In this document: piece after piece, positions 61,086 to 64,000 of the stretch | Position numbering within the stretch: the stretch's first letter is position 1 | How the letters are laid out: each line of letters begins with the position of its first letter | From: Kluyvera sp036759925 | GTDB taxonomy: Bacteria; Pseudomonadota; Gammaproteobacteria; Enterobacterales; Enterobacteriaceae | DNA: 64,000 nt | Assembly: GCF_036759925.1 (NCBI RefSeq) | Contig: NZ_JAPKIB010000002.1 | Location: 124,001-188,000 of the forward strand | Reading direction: 5' to 3' | The notes under the pieces: model-generated | Database searches by the model: none | Told to the model about the DNA's origin: nothing | Seen by the model: the letters and a program-made list of their open reading frames with translations, nothing else | Program-made: the position numbers and the translations under genes

Positions 61086-61727
61086 ATGAAACCGTATCAG
61101 CGCCAGTTTATTGAGTTTGCGCTTAACAAGCAGGTACTTAAGTTTGGCGAATTTACGCTGAAATCCGGGCGCAAGAGCCCCTATTTCTTCAACGCCGGGC
61201 TGTTTAATACCGGGCGCGATCTGGCACTGTTAGGCCGTTTTTATGCCGAAGCGCTGGTGGATTCCGGTATTGAGTTCGATTTACTGTTTGGCCCTGCCTA
61301 CAAAGGTATTCCGATTGCCACCACCACTGCGGTTGCGCTGGCGGAACATCACGACCGTGATTATCCATATTGCTTTAACCGCAAAGAAGCGAAAGACCAC
61401 GGTGAAGGCGGCAACCTAGTGGGCAGCGCGCTGACCGGACGCGTGATGCTGGTGGACGATGTGATCACTGCGGGCACTGCGATCCGTGAATCAATGGAGA
61501 TTATCCAGGCCAATGGCGCGAAGCTTGCCGGCGTGCTGATCTCTTTGGATCGTCAGGAGCGTGGGCGCGGCGAAATTTCCGCTATTCAGGAAGTTGAACG
61601 TGACTATGGCTGTGAGGTTATCTCGATCATCACGCTGAAAGACTTGATTGCTTATCTGGAAGAAAAACCAGAGATGGCCGAACATCTGGCGTCGGTACGC
61701 GCTTATCGCGAGGCATACGGCGTATAA
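61086..61727 (+). CDS. pyrE: Orotate phosphoribosyltransferase PyrE
   Basis: A 213-residue pyrimidine-synthesis enzyme (E. coli 213) joining orotate and PRPP to give OMP. The PRPP-binding motif VMLVDDVITAGTAI and the flexible-loop region NRKEAKDHGEGGNLVG are present. The ATG at 61086 (MKPYQRQFIEFAL) follows GAGGAG. It is downstream of the attenuator. Confidence 0.98.
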   Translation: MKPYQRQFIEFALNKQVLKFGEFTLKSGRKSPYFFNAGLFNTGRDLALLGRFYAEALVDSGIEFDLLFGPAYKGIPIATTTAVALAEHHDRDYPYCFNRKEAKDHGEGGNLVGSALTGRVMLVDDVITAGTAIRESMEIIQANGAKLAGVLISLDRQERGRGEISAIQEVERDYGCEVISIITLKDLIAYLEEKPEMAEHLASVRAYREAYGV

Positions 61728-61734
61728 AAAATAG

Positions 61735-61750
61735 CCCGGCAGATGCCGGG
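61735..61750. terminator. Bidirectional terminator between pyrE and slmA
   Basis: CCCGGC, loop AGAT, GCCGGG with A-rich left flank and TTATTT right flank, placed between the convergent pyrE and slmA genes. Confidence 0.8.
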
Positions 61751-61763
61751 TTATTTGAACGCG

Positions 61764-62360
61764 TTACTGCAGTTGCGCAACGAGCAGCGGCCAACGGGCA
61801 TCGAAATCGTCCGTTGGTCGGTATTTGAATTCGCTGCGAACAAAGCGCGACAACATACCCTCACAGAAGGCCAGCAGCTGGCTTGCCAGCAGCGTTTCAT
61901 CCGTTTCGTAGCCTTCACCTTCCCGCATTTTCCGCTCGCGTAACACCTGGCGCAGCTGAGCTTCAATACGTTCAAACAGCTGGTTGATTCGTCCCTGCAG
62001 GCGATCCTGCTCAAACATAAGCGCGTGGCCGGTCAGAATACGGGTCAGCCCCGGGTTGCGTTCGCCAAAACCAAGAATAAGCAGCACAATCAGGCGTAAG
62101 CGTGTAGTGGTGTCCTTCTCGTCTTTGAGGATCAGGTTGATACGGGTAATCAGGCTATCTTCGATAAACTCGATAAGGCTATCGAACATGCGGGTCTTGC
62201 TAGGAAAATGCCGGTACAGCGCTGCTTCGGAAACACCAACGGACGCGGCCAGTTTGGCCGTGGTGATACGCTGGCTACCGTCGCTGGATTCAAGCATCAA
62301 CGCCAGGGATTGAAGTATTTCCTCGCGACGATTCCTTTTCGCAGTTTGCTTTTCTGCCAT
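61764..62360 (-). CDS. slmA: Nucleoid occlusion factor SlmA
   Basis: A 198-residue TetR-fold protein (E. coli 198) that binds SBS sites in the chromosome and blocks FtsZ assembly over the nucleoid. The helix-turn-helix is ITTAKLAASVGVSEAALYRHFPSKTRMFDSLIEF. It lies between pyrE and dut as in E. coli. Confidence 0.97.
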   Translation of the reverse strand: MAEKQTAKRNRREEILQSLALMLESSDGSQRITTAKLAASVGVSEAALYRHFPSKTRMFDSLIEFIEDSLITRINLILKDEKDTTTRLRLIVLLILGFGERNPGLTRILTGHALMFEQDRLQGRINQLFERIEAQLRQVLRERKMREGEGYETDETLLASQLLAFCEGMLSRFVRSEFKYRPTDDFDARWPLLVAQLQ

Positions 62361-62474
62361 GTTCTAAAATACCCCTGAAAATAAAACAATTGTCAGGCGA
62401 GCATCCACACGGCGACCGCAATCATAATTTGCAGTGATGTATTCGCATTATGACACCGTGAGATACGTAAAAAC

Positions 62475-62502
62475 GGGCGCACCGCGCTGGGCGGGTGCGC
62501 CT
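62475..62502 (-). terminator. Intrinsic terminator after dut
   Basis: On the minus strand GGCGCACC, a 10-base loop and GGTGCGCC form an 8-bp stem followed by CGTTTTTACG, about 10 bp after the dut stop. Confidence 0.8.
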
Positions 62503-62511
62503 TAGGGCGAG

Positions 62512-62967
62512 TTACTGACGCCCGGAGTGGCCAAAACCACCTTCGCCACGATCGGTAGCTTCAAACGATTCGACCAGATTAAACTCGGCCTGTACGACAG
62601 GAACAAACACCATTTGCGCAACGCGTTCGCCCGGCTCAATGGTGAAGGTCGTTTGCCCACGATTCCAGATGGAAACCATCAGCTGACCCTGATAGTCGGA
62701 GTCAATCAGCCCGACCAGGTTGCCCAGCACGATACCGTGCTTGTGGCCCAGGCCAGAGCGCGGCAGCATCACGGCGGCCAGAGAAGGGTCGGCAATGTGA
62801 ATCGCCAGACCGGTTGGCAGCAAAGTGGTTTCGCCCGGCGCCAGCTCTACGGCGTCATCAAGACAGGCGCGCAGGTCAAGGCCTGCTGAGCCAGCAGTGG
62901 CATAGGTCGGCAGCGGGAACTGCTGACCAATACGCGAGTCCAGAATCTTAACGTCGATTTTTTTCAT
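62512..62967 (-). CDS. dut: dUTP diphosphatase Dut
   Basis: A 151-residue trimeric dUTPase. Motifs seen in order: AGLDLRACLDDAVELAPGE, PRSGLGHKHGIVLGN, GLIDSDYQGQLMVSIWN, GERVAQMVFVPV and the C-terminal RGEGGFGHSG arm. Two adjacent ATGs (62970, 62967) are possible; MKKIDVKIL matches current E. coli annotation. It overlaps the end of coaBC by 20 bases. Confidence 0.97.
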   Translation of the reverse strand: MKKIDVKILDSRIGQQFPLPTYATAGSAGLDLRACLDDAVELAPGETTLLPTGLAIHIADPSLAAVMLPRSGLGHKHGIVLGNLVGLIDSDYQGQLMVSIWNRGQTTFTIEPGERVAQMVFVPVVQAEFNLVESFEATDRGEGGFGHSGRQ

Positions 62968-64000
62968 CATAACGGGTAACGATCTCGTCCAATAATAGTT
63001 GGCCCAGGAGTGACTTACTGGCGAGCGGTAAACGCTTCTCGCCGTCCTGCCAGAAAAGATGCAATGCATTATTATCGCTATTAAAGCCTTGATTTGATTG
63101 TGAAACATCATTGGCACAAATCAGATCAAGGTTCTTGCGACTACGCTTTTGCCGCGCATATTCTTCCACATTATTCGTTTCGGCGGCAAACCCTACGACG
63201 TAAGGTCGCTCGGTTTTTCGTGCTGCAACGCCGGCAACGATGTCAGGGTTTTTCACCATTTTTATTGTGAATTCATCACCCTGGGTGTCCTGCTTTTTAA
63301 TTTTTTCGTCGGCAATCACGGCGGCGCGATAGTCCGCGACGGCGGCACAGCCGATGAAAATATGCTGCCCGATGACGCTAGCCTGAACGGCTGCATTCAT
63401 CTCTTCGGCGGTTGTCACGTCAACGCGTTGCACAAAGGCTGGGGTTGGCAGCGATACCGGGCCGCTGACCAGCGTGACGTTGGCGCCGCGCTGTGCGGCT
63501 GCTTCGGCAATCGCAAAGCCCATTTTCCCGGAGCTATGGTTGGTGATGTAGCGTACGGGATCCAGCGGCTCGCGGGTTGGGCCAGCGGTAATCATGATGT
63601 TCAGATGTTGCAAATCTTTGACGGGCGAAAAGTGCGCTGCCGCCATATCGACGATGGTCAGCGGGTCGAGCATGCGTCCCGGGCCAATATCGCCGCAGGC
63701 CTGACTGCCGCTGTCCGGGCCCCAGATGAGCATATTCCGCGAGGCTAATACCTCAAGATTGTGCTGAGTGGCGGCAGCGCGGTACATCTGCTGATTCATG
63801 GCAGGCACCACGGCAACGGGAGACGGCGTGGCGAGGCAGATGGTTGAGACCAGATCGTTTGCCATCCCCGCGGTCACGCGGGCGATAAGGTCTGCCGTTG
63901 CGGGCGCCAGAATAACGAGGTCAGCCCATTTCCCCAGCTCAATATGGCCCATTGCTGCTTCAGCGGCAGTATCAAGCAGGCTGTCGGAAACCGGATAGCC
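62948..64000 (-). CDS. coaBC: Phosphopantothenoylcysteine decarboxylase/synthetase CoaBC, 5' end cut by window
   Basis: Bifunctional coenzyme A biosynthesis enzyme (Dfp). 350 codons are present, in frame to the right edge (starting GYPVSDSLLDTAAEAAMGHIELGKW read on from the edge in two parts); E. coli CoaBC has 406 residues, so about 56 N-terminal residues lie outside. Seen are the flavoprotein decarboxylase motif AVVPAMNQQMYR, the substrate-flap Cys in GSQACGDIGPGRM, and the synthetase part with ITAGPTREPLDPVRYITNHSSGKMG and VKNPDIVAG. Ends RYDEKNRR. Confidence 0.97.
   Translation of the reverse strand, partial: GYPVSDSLLDTAAEAAMGHIELGKWADLVILAPATADLIARVTAGMANDLVSTICLATPSPVAVVPAMNQQMYRAAATQHNLEVLASRNMLIWGPDSGSQACGDIGPGRMLDPLTIVDMAAAHFSPVKDLQHLNIMITAGPTREPLDPVRYITNHSSGKMGFAIAEAAAQRGANVTLVSGPVSLPTPAFVQRVDVTTAEEMNAAVQASVIGQHIFIGCAAVADYRAAVIADEKIKKQDTQGDEFTIKMVKNPDIVAGVAARKTERPYVVGFAAETNNVEEYARQKRSRKNLDLICANDVSQSNQGFNSDNNALHLFWQDGEKRLPLASKSLLGQLLLDEIVTRYDEKNRR

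Overview
This window is chromosomal DNA of a member of the Enterobacteriaceae. The housekeeping part follows the Escherichia coli gene order closely: selC-yicJ-yicI-yicH-xanP-gltS on the left, and recG-trmH-spoT-rpoZ-gmk-ligB-yicG plus yicC-rph-pyrE-slmA-dut-coaBC on the right. The proteins are near full-length matches to what I remember of their E. coli counterparts. An RND pump of the EefAB type, a beta-mannan or beta-glucoside locus and REP-rich intergenic regions suggest a Klebsiella/Enterobacter-type genus. I cannot fix the genus from sequence alone.

Layout. (1) 1-7730: accessory efflux genes: a TetR-RND adaptor-RND permease operon running off the left edge, an acetyltransferase, and a 14-TM MFS exporter divergent from its own TetR. 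(2) 7779-17502: a sugar locus: GH1 phospho-glycosidase, secreted GH5 mannanase-like enzyme, sugar porin, one divergent PTS IIC, then PTS IIB-IIC-IIA and a LacI regulator. Two near-identical LacI-type operators and a CRP site tie the porin/hydrolase operon and the PTS genes into one regulon. (3) 17605-20959: small redox genes (membrane thioredoxin-like protein, DUF1471 protein plus Old Yellow Enzyme, small ABM-like protein, LysR). (4) 21016-25560: a four-gene chaperone-usher operon of the spore-coat-U (Csu-like, archaic) type. (5) 26040-28405: a remnant island at selC with rhuM, a SymE-like toxin gene, a ribbon-helix-helix protein and an AT-rich gene of unknown function; no integrase is visible. 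(6) 28489-29062: the normal tRNA-Sec gene and, 480 bp away, a second selC-like gene with its promoter, several pairing-restoring changes and a changed anticodon (UAA, reading the Leu codon UUA). (7) 29353-37896: yicJ-yicI, yicH, xanP, gltS. (8) 37995-48496: a block that E. coli carries elsewhere (88 min region), here placed between gltS and recG in permuted order: glpK-glpF-zapB, then sbp-cdh-DASS transporter-tpiA-yiiQ-yiiR-fpr-glpX. The glpFKX operon is therefore split. (9) 48565-64000: the recG to coaBC housekeeping region, with eptC inserted between yicG and yicC, and coaBC running off the right edge.

The most interesting observations are the divergent second selC-like gene, the permuted glp/sbp block with a simple circular-intermediate explanation, and the operator-defined mannan/PTS regulon with two IIC permeases but one IIA and one IIB. 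Repeated REP/BIME-like palindromes sit in most convergent intergenic regions, including the gltS|glpK junction.
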